Source: CAYHIW01 sp964356745 (GTDB taxonomy: Bacteria; Patescibacteriota; Microgenomatia; UBA1406; GWC2-37-13). From it: 25,731 nt of DNA. Shown here piece after piece: positions 7,537 through 16,377 of the stretch (its first letter is position 1; each line of letters begins with the position of its first letter). The DNA lies in contig CAYHIW010000006.1 in NCBI GenBank assembly GCA_964356745.1, positions 1 to 25,731 on the forward strand, in the 5' to 3' direction. Below the pieces are notes generated by a model, which made no database searches, was not told where the DNA came from, and saw only the letters and a list, made by a program, of their open reading frames with translations. A program made the position numbers and the translations under genes.

Positions 7537-10500
7537 TGACAGAGTTACACCCTGATTTATCTAAGCCAGTTCGAAGGCCGGGATCTCCAGTCCGGCCAAT
7601 ATCATACCGTGCAGAAAGCGGTTTATCAAATACCGAGATATCTCCCATAGAACGTACGCGTGACGAGATAAGAACTTCATTTAAGGACGCCTATTCTTTC
7701 ATGAAATCAGAAGGAGTAGGCGGAAAATTATTACCACAAGAGCAAGAAAAGTTGAAGATAATGGAAGAATACGTAGGTGAAATCATTGATAAAGATAAAT
7801 CATATATCACTGTTAAATCAACCGATGCAAAAGATCCATCACTGCAATATGGTACAAGAGAAGGAATTCCTGTTGACGGTCTCATTGCTTTTATCCAGCG
7901 AAAATTAAGCGAAGACACATTAAATATAGACACAAAAAAACAGTTAGAAAAATCGCTTATTGTTCTTCTAGATAATAAAAAGTTATTTCATCAACGGAAG
8001 AAGCCAATCGTTTATCAAGCGCGTGTTTATAAAGAGCGTGATGCAATAGCCGCCGATCCATCACGAACAACGGGAGATGCAAAAAAAGATTATGATAAAG
8101 CAGCAAAAGAATTAGAAGAAAGAGAAGAGTTGGTGTTTCCATCCAAAACAAAACAACCAAAAACACCTTTGCCAACGCCAAAGCCCGAACCAACTCCGGC
8201 ACCAGTTGAACCTTCTGAACCATCTTCTCCTGAACCCGCTCCTCTGCCTGTTCCTGAACCTTCTCCAGAACCCACCCCCGAACCAATCCCCACCCCCGAA
8301 CCAAAACCGCCAGAAGAAGTCAGGCGAGAAATAGTTGTTGCTAATAGAAGCGGAGATCTTTTTAAACGTGCTCGGGAAGTTGCCGAGGACAAGCTAAGAG
8401 GAATGCTCAGAAGCAGAAATATTTTCAGATCCATTAAGTACAGGCTTGCTGAAGAGTATTACAGACAAAAATTTACTCGTCAGGCATATAGCGCAATGCT
8501 TGAAAATAACAATGCTTATCTCGAGATGGATGCCGTTCGAAGTAGATTGAGAATGGGTAGAAATCTAGAAGTCAGAAATGCTTCAGCAAATCAAGCAGAT
8601 GAAGTATCTGCAGGTTCTGCCAAAGTAGATCAAGTAAAAATGGGAGAGACATTTGCAGGAGAGCATATTACAAGACTTGCAGAAGGGCCATTGAGAGATG
8701 CGATTATTCGAGATATTATTAGTCCTTCCATACGAGGGGAAATAGCCGATAGGGGTGAGCTTCAACAAAGATTGAGGTCTTTTATTAGCGTTCATGAGAG
8801 CGATCCTATTGTCCGAGAACTTTTTGGATCTGACGCTACTCAATATGGAAGAATTGCAGAATATTTCGCGACAGATCTTTTGGAAATGTCTCAAGTAGTT
8901 CAAACTGATATTGCAGCAAATAAATATACCCTTGAGACTATGGATCGTCATATCGATGTAACATTTGCCAATATGAATTGGGCAGCTGATACAAACGGTT
9001 CGTTGGGAGGGATCGATCTAAGTAGAACAGACCGTTTTGTACGATGGGCGCAACGACGAAAATTGACAGGAGCAATTTTCAATCCTGCCGTGATTGGTGC
9101 AGGTTCGTCGTTGGCAACTTTTGCGTTATTGCGTGTTCCTAGTTTGGGTTTGAGAGCTGCAACAAGCATTGCAACACCGGGTGTTGGAATGTTTTCCGGA
9201 GGATTATTTGGTGCATTTAGAAGAAGTTACGATCTAAAGGTGGATCGTGCTGCTCATCAAGTTGAGATGGCATATGGGATGGAGATTCCAGACAACGCTC
9301 GCAGACGACAAAAAATTGAACGATTTGCATATGAAACAGCGTCTGTAGATCAGCTTATAAATGGGGGTGGAATAGATCGATCAAGGGAACGAGAGAGAGC
9401 GGGTATACCTACATTATTGGGTAGGCTCGACCAAGAGGAAGCGCGATTTGATCTTATCAGTCGAATTGCAGAGATTGAAAGCAGACTTGATTACTCTGCA
9501 ATGCGCAAAGTAGATCTTATTACCTTTGGATCAAGAACTCAAGTTGAACAAGGTAGATTGGCTTTGCTTCGAACTGTCGCTGAGGGGAAACGGGCACTGA
9601 GAGAGCATGGTATATCAGATGAGCGAATTGAAATTGTCAAAGCAGCTTTGATAAGTCAATTTGATTCAGATAGAGCAGAAAAGAACAAATCTTTTAGAAG
9701 TTATAGAATCAAAAGTTCTTTACGTGCGGGTGCGTTTGGTAGCGTTGTAGGACTTGGATCGGGTTTAGTAGTGCAGGAAGGTTTAGCGATTGGAATGCGA
9801 TCAAAAGGAGTCTCTGTTGGCGAAACGGTTCTCGAGAAAATTCCATTTATTAAAAATTTCGTGGGTGCAGATAGACCAAGTGGACAATCAGTAGAGGTTT
9901 ATCAAGATATTTTTCGAAAAGGTGGTGCGGTAAATGTTTCCGATCAGTTTGAGTTGCGATTTGGTTCTCAAGATCACAGTTCTGAGCTGATTGATCTTCG
10001 TAGCGGAAAGTCTGTTTATCCTGATGCGGATTTTTTTATCCAGCCAAACGGACATATAAAAGTAGTAGGCGATTGTCCATCGCAACTTAAAGAGCTTTTT
10101 AGCGATCAAGGATTTGACGTTGTCGATGGTCCTGTAAAACAAATCGATAAAACTATTACGCGTACCCCTTCGATTATTGATCAATCAACGGGTCATAAAA
10201 CACACATACCACAAGGTACTCAGTGGGTTGAAGATAGGACAAATCCTGGAAAATGGAATTTGGTAGAGAAAAGCGACGCAACTAAAGTGTTAGTACATGA
10301 CGCTGTATTTGATGGCAAGGGAAATGTTATCGGCTATGATAGAGCTGGATCAACCGCGGAATTGGAATTCAAAAACGACCTTTTACGCAAAGAGTTGGTA
10401 ACTGGTAGTGAAGCGATAGAAGAGTTTAGAAAGTTTTCTACGCCCATTGATCATAAGGAATGGTATGGATATAACACCCCTTTTTCAGAAAGAAATGAAC

Positions 10501-12488
10501 TCACCGCTTATAACTACAAACAAGGAGACACTCTTATCTGGGACATGAGCAAAATGAAACTGAGTATTCAGGATGGATTAGATCCTCGAGAGCTTAACGT
10601 TCAAGATGTGATTGCCAATCATCAGTCGGGTTTCGCATTTGGGCTACCTGGACATGATAACGAAGTTGTTTGGATTCCTGACGGAGCTGACGGTACCTGG
10701 GATGGACTTCTACATATGGATCCCAACAGCACGTCTGAAATTTTACTGCCAAATGGAGATAAGACAACGCTTGGTGAATTAAGCCGCCTCTTAGTAAATC
10801 AGCAAGAGCTTGCTAAGTATCCTGATGGATCACTTGCCACAGAGTTGTTTGATAGACGCGAAGTTTTTAATTTGGGAGTAGATGGAAGAATGGGGTATAT
10901 ACACGCAGGTCGGTTGGTTGATAGGGAAGGACAGATGGTATTTCAAAGCTTTGCAACCGCACGCGGATCATCAGCTCCACAAGTAGAGGTCGTTAAGGAG
11001 TTTGAGTCATTTTTCAAACTGCGCCAAGAGATACAAAAATCAATTCCAACATGTGAATTAATTCCAAGAGAGATAATAGTTGAACCACCTCCGATTATCC
11101 CAATTCCATTTGTACCACGTTGGCCACTTGAACCACTTGAGAAACTAGGAGCTCCGTTTCCAATGTACGGAGGTGAATATGGGTACGGTGGATTTGGCCT
11201 TTTAGGTATGGATGGATATCAAGAGCGATTTTCTCCAACGATTCGTAAGAATTCAAAGGCCAAATTAAATGAGGATGAAGAAGTTAATCTATATTTTGAT
11301 TCGTTAGATAAAGAATACAAAGTTGAATTAGAAAAATTGATTGAAACGGTTGAAAAGCCTATGTCTTCAAAAACTCGTGCGGCAATACTAATTCCCGCAT
11401 ATCAAGAGGGTAAGAATATTAAAAAAACTCTTCAACAATTTCTCAACCAGAAAGATCAGGATGGAAACCCAATCGATCCAAACACATTTGAAATAATATT
11501 ATTAGACAATCATCTTGTGTCTGACTTAAGGGATAATACTGAAGCGGAAGTTGCGAGTTTTTTAACAGAGCATCCAGAAATCAATATTGTCTATATTCAT
11601 AAAGCAGTTACAGAGGCAGAAAGAGGTGTTGGTAGGGCAAGAAAATATGCCGCTGACATTGCATTGCTTCGTTCTTCAAAGAGAGAGCGCAAAGACGGTG
11701 AATTAATTCTTGTAAGTCAAGATGCGGATCTGGATGGATTAAACGATATGTATGTTCATAATATTGTCGGTGCGTTTGACGCAGACGCAATGATTGATGC
11801 AATTGCGGGAAGATGGAATCTTTCAGAGGAAGCATTAGCTAAACCAAACGTTCGAGCTGCGCAAAGGTTATGGTATATTTTTGACAGAGTAGTTGCTCGA
11901 GATGCTGTTGGAACGCCAGAAGAACGTGAACAGCGAGCTCCAGGATTAGTCGGTCGTAATGCCGCGTTTAGATCGTCAATTTTTGCTGCGATTGGAGGTT
12001 ATAATCCCGAGGCAACTCTTGCTGAAGATCTCGAGATAGGATGGATGATTCATGCAGCAAGAAGATACGAGTCTTCTCATACTAAATATTTAAATACGGC
12101 TGAAGTTGTGTCAAATCCAAGGAGATTTATTGCGTCTGTTGCATCGGGCGTGCCACTTATACAAATGTATGGAAGTTTTCATGAAAATACTGAATTACGG
12201 GCGCTTGATAACTCTACTGTATTAAGTCGTATTCCAGATGATTTTATTCCTAGTAAATTCGAGCATGAGGTAAATGCAATTATTCAGTCATCCCAAAATG
12301 GTCAGTATCAGTATTTGGATGACAAGTTTGATGGATATTTAAATAGAACGCTTGAATTTATGGGACTTGTAGAGGGAAGAGATTACGAAATGACCGCGGG
12401 CGTTTTTAGTTTTATCGATTCAAAAAGATTTGAAACAACCTTGGGTTTAAAAAAAATCGATGCACAGACACCAACGGAACCACTCTAA
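7536..12488 (+). CDS. 1650-aa multidomain protein with C-terminal GT2 glycosyltransferase
   Basis: Residues 1-205 are charged and helical. Residues about 207-262 are a Pro/Glu-rich linker (repeats like PEPTPEP). Residues 265-505 are helical. Gly/Ala-rich hydrophobic stretches at about 510-562 and 727-755 could be membrane hairpins. Residues 760-1250 are a mixed region with no match I know, ending in a PPPIIPIPFVP segment and a Gly/Tyr-rich patch. From about 1278 a GT2 domain begins (AAILIPAYQEGKNI), with the metal-binding SQDADLDG near 1394 and the acceptor-side AEDLEIGWM near 1495. GT2 enzymes transfer sugars from nucleotide donors; the substrate here is unknown. The end lies 11 nt from the convergent JAMM gene. 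Such a long extension on a soluble-type GT2 domain is unusual. Confidence 0.88.
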   Translation: MTELHPDLSKPVRRPGSPVRPISYRAESGLSNTEISPIERTRDEIRTSFKDAYSFMKSEGVGGKLLPQEQEKLKIMEEYVGEIIDKDKSYITVKSTDAKDPSLQYGTREGIPVDGLIAFIQRKLSEDTLNIDTKKQLEKSLIVLLDNKKLFHQRKKPIVYQARVYKERDAIAADPSRTTGDAKKDYDKAAKELEEREELVFPSKTKQPKTPLPTPKPEPTPAPVEPSEPSSPEPAPLPVPEPSPEPTPEPIPTPEPKPPEEVRREIVVANRSGDLFKRAREVAEDKLRGMLRSRNIFRSIKYRLAEEYYRQKFTRQAYSAMLENNNAYLEMDAVRSRLRMGRNLEVRNASANQADEVSAGSAKVDQVKMGETFAGEHITRLAEGPLRDAIIRDIISPSIRGEIADRGELQQRLRSFISVHESDPIVRELFGSDATQYGRIAEYFATDLLEMSQVVQTDIAANKYTLETMDRHIDVTFANMNWAADTNGSLGGIDLSRTDRFVRWAQRRKLTGAIFNPAVIGAGSSLATFALLRVPSLGLRAATSIATPGVGMFSGGLFGAFRRSYDLKVDRAAHQVEMAYGMEIPDNARRRQKIERFAYETASVDQLINGGGIDRSRERERAGIPTLLGRLDQEEARFDLISRIAEIESRLDYSAMRKVDLITFGSRTQVEQGRLALLRTVAEGKRALREHGISDERIEIVKAALISQFDSDRAEKNKSFRSYRIKSSLRAGAFGSVVGLGSGLVVQEGLAIGMRSKGVSVGETVLEKIPFIKNFVGADRPSGQSVEVYQDIFRKGGAVNVSDQFELRFGSQDHSSELIDLRSGKSVYPDADFFIQPNGHIKVVGDCPSQLKELFSDQGFDVVDGPVKQIDKTITRTPSIIDQSTGHKTHIPQGTQWVEDRTNPGKWNLVEKSDATKVLVHDAVFDGKGNVIGYDRAGSTAELEFKNDLLRKELVTGSEAIEEFRKFSTPIDHKEWYGYNTPFSERNELTAYNYKQGDTLIWDMSKMKLSIQDGLDPRELNVQDVIANHQSGFAFGLPGHDNEVVWIPDGADGTWDGLLHMDPNSTSEILLPNGDKTTLGELSRLLVNQQELAKYPDGSLATELFDRREVFNLGVDGRMGYIHAGRLVDREGQMVFQSFATARGSSAPQVEVVKEFESFFKLRQEIQKSIPTCELIPREIIVEPPPIIPIPFVPRWPLEPLEKLGAPFPMYGGEYGYGGFGLLGMDGYQERFSPTIRKNSKAKLNEDEEVNLYFDSLDKEYKVELEKLIETVEKPMSSKTRAAILIPAYQEGKNIKKTLQQFLNQKDQDGNPIDPNTFEIILLDNHLVSDLRDNTEAEVASFLTEHPEINIVYIHKAVTEAERGVGRARKYAADIALLRSSKRERKDGELILVSQDADLDGLNDMYVHNIVGAFDADAMIDAIAGRWNLSEEALAKPNVRAAQRLWYIFDRVVARDAVGTPEEREQRAPGLVGRNAAFRSSIFAAIGGYNPEATLAEDLEIGWMIHAARRYESSHTKYLNTAEVVSNPRRFIASVASGVPLIQMYGSFHENTELRALDNSTVLSRIPDDFIPSKFEHEVNAIIQSSQNGQYQYLDDKFDGYLNRTLEFMGLVEGRDYEMTAGVFSFIDSKRFETTLGLKKIDAQTPTEPL
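8154..8315 (+). repeat. Proline-rich coding repeat
   Basis: Degenerate in-frame repeats of CCNGAACCN type encode Pro/Glu/Thr/Ser dipeptides (PEPT, PAPVEP, PEPSPEP) at about residues 207-262 of the 1650-aa protein. This is likely an extended linker between two helical regions. Confidence 0.7.
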
Positions 12489-12499
12489 AACTTAATTAA

Positions 12500-13912
12500 T
12501 TACGCCGCTTCATCAAACTTTTCAAGTTCTTTTACGGCTGCATTGATTTCAGATTCTGTAATAAAAGGAATATCTTTGTGTTTAATTTCGTCACCTTCCT
12601 TATATGTATATATAGAGCGTATGCAAAGTTCGTTTTCTGACTTAGTTGCAATCATCCATGATAGAAACGGTCGATTACTCCATTCCAGCCAATGCGCCAT
12701 TACTTCTTCATCTTGAGGGGAAGGGGTGACGTTCCATTTTGAGCCAAGTTGTGACTGATGTACGTGACCACTCACTACCATGCGATTATATTGACTAAGA
12801 CCTGTTGCGTGGGCTACGGTAAGACCGTTACGATCGTAAAGTTCTTGATCGTGTTGAGTTGTGTGTTTTTGAAGATTGTCATAATTGTTTGATGGGACAG
12901 CAAACGCGCCGAAAAGCAGAAGACTGTTTTCGTTATGTAAGTAAGGTAAACCCTGTACGATAAAGGCAATCTCACGATTTAGTTCGTTTGCTTTTGAAGC
13001 AATACGGTCAATCATGGCGTAGGTAACATTGCTAAGAATGACAACCGGTTCATCACGTTTGATAAGCGGATGGTCGGTATCTAAGAGGAGTTGAGATGTT
13101 TCCAATAGAGAAGCAAATGAATCGGTAAGATCAATTTCGGTTTCGTTTGCTAGTCCGGTTGAGTAGTCGACGAGTTGATCGGCCACTTCGTAAGGATCAG
13201 TAGATGTAACTTTTTCTGGATCTTGTTCTTCATTAGGCGCTATAAAAGGAGAGAGGAATTCCAAAAGCTCTATTTTTTCTACCTCAAGTCTATTTGCAAG
13301 ATCAAGATTTCTAAAAACTTCAGGACTATTTATAAATACTGCTTCTGCATCGGTCAGCTGACTGATAATTTGAGACGATTTTTCTCCAAAGATTTTTGCA
13401 AACCACTCAATTGTAGATATGTTATGGTTAAGCAGATTCCAATCAATGACTTGTGATTCGAGATTGATATGAGCATGTAATATGTCATAAATAAAAAGTT
13501 TTACGCTATCGATAGGTTCTTTCTGGGATTGATTAAAGTAACGATTGTAAATTTCAAGCGCTGCATCGGTGCTAAAGTTTTGCGCATTAACACCTATGTT
13601 TTGAAATAGCTGCTTTTCCCCTTCGGTAAATGAGCGCGATTGAAATGAATCATTGAGGTTTTGAGCCCAAGCCTGTATTTGATCTTCAGGCGAAGACACT
13701 GAAGAATTTTGCCAATAATTGTTTCGTTCAGAGCGGGATGCTTGTTCAAACGGAGTGTAATCACGATCTTCAAACGAGAGAATGGAGTCGATATTTAATT
13801 GTGTAATTTCATTGTTGGGATGTAATGACGATCCACCAATTAACAATCGTGTTTGAAGCCCAATGTGAGGAATGGGAGGCTCATATTCGACCTGGGAAAT
13901 ATTCTCAATCAT
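12500..13912 (-). CDS. Protein with C-terminal JAMM/MPN+ metalloprotease-like domain
   Basis: The 470-residue protein has about 300 residues of helical, Asn/Gln/Ser-rich sequence of unknown type, then a domain fitting the JAB1/MPN/Mov34 zinc-isopeptidase fold. Candidate metal-site residues are E314 (NREIAFIVQG), H383 and H385 (VVSGHVHQS), S398 and D401 (PSPQDEE). This follows the JAMM pattern Glu ... HxH ... SxxD with a loop about 4 residues longer than usual. JAMM enzymes cleave isopeptide or peptide bonds near ubiquitin-like or sulfur-carrier proteins, or remove tags. No ubiquitin-like partner is visible in the window. No signal peptide, so probably cytoplasmic. It is convergent with the 1650-aa gene and divergent from the dockerin gene. 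The domain call is from motif spacing alone. Confidence 0.7.
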   Translation of the reverse strand: MIENISQVEYEPPIPHIGLQTRLLIGGSSLHPNNEITQLNIDSILSFEDRDYTPFEQASRSERNNYWQNSSVSSPEDQIQAWAQNLNDSFQSRSFTEGEKQLFQNIGVNAQNFSTDAALEIYNRYFNQSQKEPIDSVKLFIYDILHAHINLESQVIDWNLLNHNISTIEWFAKIFGEKSSQIISQLTDAEAVFINSPEVFRNLDLANRLEVEKIELLEFLSPFIAPNEEQDPEKVTSTDPYEVADQLVDYSTGLANETEIDLTDSFASLLETSQLLLDTDHPLIKRDEPVVILSNVTYAMIDRIASKANELNREIAFIVQGLPYLHNENSLLLFGAFAVPSNNYDNLQKHTTQHDQELYDRNGLTVAHATGLSQYNRMVVSGHVHQSQLGSKWNVTPSPQDEEVMAHWLEWSNRPFLSWMIATKSENELCIRSIYTYKEGDEIKHKDIPFITESEINAAVKELEKFDEAA

Positions 13913-13919
13913 AACCTAT

Positions 13920-13928
13920 AGTATATCA
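13920..13928 (-). promoter_or_regulatory. Extended -10 element before the JAMM gene
   Basis: The minus strand reads TGATATACT, an extended -10 (TGn plus TATACT), ending 7 nt before the ATG at 13912. Transcription would begin at or beside the start codon. No Shine-Dalgarno is present. Confidence 0.5.
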
Positions 13929-13949
13929 TACACCTGTTATATTTTCACG

Positions 13950-13978
13950 TTGACAATTGCTTGGGGGTTCACTATTGT
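13950..13978 (+). promoter_or_regulatory. Promoter of the surface-protein cluster
   Basis: A perfect TTGACA (13950-13955) is followed after 17 nt by TATTGT (13973-13978). The expected start near 13985 supports translation from the ATG at 14002 and rules against the in-frame TTG at 13957, which lies between the two boxes. Confidence 0.65.
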
Positions 13979-14001
13979 TATATGTATATATAAGTACTAT
14001 T

Positions 14002-15759
14002 ATGGGAGCTTCATTTACACGACTACTTAAGGATCATAAAATTCTTCCCGTTATTCTAACCTCTTTATCAATCGTTTTTATCCTTGGGACAGTTGCTCTT
14101 GTGCAACAACAAAATCGCAACTTCGCCCTTAGTTCTCGAGCAAATGCCCGAGGGGACGAGGCGCAAAAGAAATTCCAAGAGTACTGGCTTACTCATTATA
14201 GAGATGAAAATCAAACATGTGGATCAAGCTTGGACATTAACGTTGTTGATGTCGGGGATGCTGAGGACGTAGAGACAAATTTACGTTGTAAATCTCCGTT
14301 AGTATGTAAGGGAGACGATTATACCTTACACACAGTAAGTGTAAACGTACAGGATTACGGTAGTATTACTGCTGATTTAATTGGACCTTTTGGTACATGT
14401 GAAAAACCGGCCTCTCCAACTCCTGACCCAAGTGATTATGGAAGTAGGGGAAAGTTTTGTAAGCCAACAGGTGATTGTAATAGCGGCTTGGTTTGCCAAC
14501 GCGTTAATGGAGTTTTTTACTGTGTATTAAATAATAAGTCGATTGTAAACGATGAGATTTGTTATGCCAATTCAGAATGTCGAAGTGGAAACTGTGTCCA
14601 GTCTGGATTTGGTGGAGGATTTTGTAAACCCTTAAGCACAAGTCCTGCTCCTGAATCAAAAGATAGTAACGACAATGGTAATAATAATGGTGGTGGGGGT
14701 GGCGGCAATCCTCCCGCTCCCGTTTGTCCAGCAATCGCGGCACCAGGTGTTGGAATCACCGCTGATCATTACGCCGCACGTAACGGAGCTCTAGAATGGA
14801 AGGCAGTTGCAGGAGCCGTTAAGTATTTACTACGTGTAGAAGATCCCGCAGACAGTACAGTCCACACGGATGTCTGTGGAAAACCAGCGGGAAACGATCT
14901 TAAAGGAGATGAGTGTGTTGATGTTGTAGGGACAAAACACGGTTATGTGTTTCAAGCTGGTCGGGCAGTTCGATGGTGGGTGCATGCAGTCAATAGTTGT
15001 GGAAATGTAAGTGCAGCAACACCTCAACAGATTTTGCGAATCGCTTGTGGACTTGCAAACGAACCTTGTTGTGATACTTCAAGAACTAGCGACAAGTGCG
15101 ATGCGACAAAAAAGCTCGTGTGTTCTGCCGGTAAATGTATTACGTCTGGTTCTACAACACAACCAACAGCGACACCGATACCAACACCAACAACAAGTCC
15201 AACTTCTAGTCAAAAAGGTGACATTAATCTAACTTTAAAGTTGAAGTTTCAAGGAGTTGTTGCTAAGCCAAATAGTGCTGACCCGATTGAGGTAAAGGTG
15301 ATTATTGATACGGGAAAAACAGCAGCCCATAAAGTTCAGTTTACACCAGATGAAAATGGCGTATGGACTGGGACTACAACATATTCCAATGTTATTCTCG
15401 GGAGCGGCTATAGTATCTTTGTCAAGGGGCCCAAGCATTTGCAGAAAAAAATCTGCACGGTAACGCCATCTGACAAAGATATTCCAGGATCATACAGCTG
15501 TGATGATCCGACAATTACCTTGAAAGCTGGTGAGAATTCGCTTGATTTTTCAGGAATATATTTACTCGTAGGTGATTTACCAAATCAAGATGGTGTGGTT
15601 ACTGCTTATGATACGAGTTACATTCGTCAACATTTGACCAGTAAAGAAGCAGAGGTTTTAGCAATCGCAGACCTTAACTACGACGGAATTGTCGACACGC
15701 AAGACTTATCGCTCGTCATCCAGGCTTTGAACGTGAAGTATGACGAAGCGGTTAAATAA
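14002..15759 (+). CDS. Membrane-anchored Cys-rich/FnIII-like protein with C-terminal dockerin
   Basis: The 585-residue protein starts at 14002 because the in-frame TTG at 13957 lies inside the promoter. A hydrophobic anchor covers residues 14-35. Cys-rich knots follow at about 150-215 (GKFCKPTGDCNSGLVCQ, SECRSGNC), then an Asn/Gly linker (220-238). An FnIII-like domain at about 240-350 shares its plan with one in the protein at 1-1612. A further Cys cluster, a Thr/Pro linker (385-405) and a beta-rich module (405-520) come next. The C-terminus (about 523-585) has two dockerin-type calcium loops, GDLPNQDGVVTAYD (one residue longer than usual) and a canonical ADLNYDGIVDTQD, each followed by a helix. 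Dockerins bind cohesins, and cohesin-like genes follow immediately. Confidence 0.88.
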   Translation: MGASFTRLLKDHKILPVILTSLSIVFILGTVALVQQQNRNFALSSRANARGDEAQKKFQEYWLTHYRDENQTCGSSLDINVVDVGDAEDVETNLRCKSPLVCKGDDYTLHTVSVNVQDYGSITADLIGPFGTCEKPASPTPDPSDYGSRGKFCKPTGDCNSGLVCQRVNGVFYCVLNNKSIVNDEICYANSECRSGNCVQSGFGGGFCKPLSTSPAPESKDSNDNGNNNGGGGGGNPPAPVCPAIAAPGVGITADHYAARNGALEWKAVAGAVKYLLRVEDPADSTVHTDVCGKPAGNDLKGDECVDVVGTKHGYVFQAGRAVRWWVHAVNSCGNVSAATPQQILRIACGLANEPCCDTSRTSDKCDATKKLVCSAGKCITSGSTTQPTATPIPTPTTSPTSSQKGDINLTLKLKFQGVVAKPNSADPIEVKVIIDTGKTAAHKVQFTPDENGVWTGTTTYSNVILGSGYSIFVKGPKHLQKKICTVTPSDKDIPGSYSCDDPTITLKAGENSLDFSGIYLLVGDLPNQDGVVTAYDTSYIRQHLTSKEAEVLAIADLNYDGIVDTQDLSLVIQALNVKYDEAVK

Positions 15760-15776
15760 TGTTGTAACATAAATAT

Positions 15777-16355
15777 ATGGATAATAAAGGATCAAATATA
15801 AACAGATTTCTTGTATATTTATTTTTCGCATCATTTGTTATGTTTGGAGTGGTTGCATATTTTTCATATACAAATTTCAATCAAACAGATGATGTACCAG
15901 AACAGTTAGAGGAGGTTGCAGAAGCGCCTAAAGGTACAGGAGTACTCACGCTTATCACGACCACGGATAAGGCGAGGGTTGGGAGTCCGGTGAGTGTCAA
16001 AGTTCAAGCTCACTCTGACGGAAGAGAAGTGGTGGGATACGATGTACTTCTTGACAACAGCAAAAAGCTGTACAGAGTTTCATCCGTTACTTCAGACATT
16101 TCTGATTTTCAAGTATTTTATTCCGAAAAAAAGCCCGGGTTAGTTTCAATTACCGGCATTAAGAAGTCAGACTCTAAGTCGCAGACTCTGTTTAATAACG
16201 ATCCTGTTTTGACAGTAGTTCTTGTTCCCAATCAACAAGGACAACTTCCACTAACAATACTTGAGTCTCTAGATAACGAGAAAACAGATATTGTTACATC
16301 AGATACAAAGCCAATCTATCCAAGTTTGAACAATACAAGTGTTGAAGTGAACTAA
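15777..16355 (+). CDS. Membrane-anchored cohesin-like protein
   Basis: The 192-residue protein has an N-terminal transmembrane anchor (residues 10-32) and a single extracytoplasmic domain. That domain begins GVLTLITTTDKARVGSPVSV, the usual opening of cohesin domains, where a strand is followed by a vGd/vGs turn and a second strand. YDVLLDN and PVLTVVLVPNQQGQLPLTIL match later cohesin strands. Such domains bind dockerins. It lies 17 nt downstream of the dockerin gene and 22 nt before the second cohesin gene. The domain call is by pattern and is less certain than for the next gene. No Cys and no enzyme motif are seen. Confidence 0.7.
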   Translation: MDNKGSNINRFLVYLFFASFVMFGVVAYFSYTNFNQTDDVPEQLEEVAEAPKGTGVLTLITTTDKARVGSPVSVKVQAHSDGREVVGYDVLLDNSKKLYRVSSVTSDISDFQVFYSEKKPGLVSITGIKKSDSKSQTLFNNDPVLTVVLVPNQQGQLPLTILESLDNEKTDIVTSDTKPIYPSLNNTSVEVN

Positions 16356-16370
16356 TAAGTTTTGTAGTAT
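16342..16370 (+). promoter_or_regulatory. Internal promoter before the LPxTG cohesin gene
   Basis: TTGAAG (16342-16347) and TAGTAT (16365-16370) are separated by 17 nt. The -10 box ends 7 nt before the ATG at 16378, so the transcript would start at or next to that codon. It overlaps the end of the preceding gene. This spacing favours 16378 over the out-of-frame ATG at 16374. Confidence 0.45.
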
Positions 16371-16377
16371 TCAATGA

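Noticed and set aside
7957..8434. Long minus-strand open frames opposite the Pro-rich part of the 1650-aa gene
   Set aside because: They are mirror products of the repeated Pro/Glu codons (Gly/Val-rich translations) with no plausible start context.
13957..14001. Upstream TTG start for the dockerin protein, adding 15 residues
   Set aside because: The TTG lies between the -35 and -10 boxes of a strong promoter, so it would not be on the transcript; ATG at 14002 also gives a clean membrane-anchor N-terminus.
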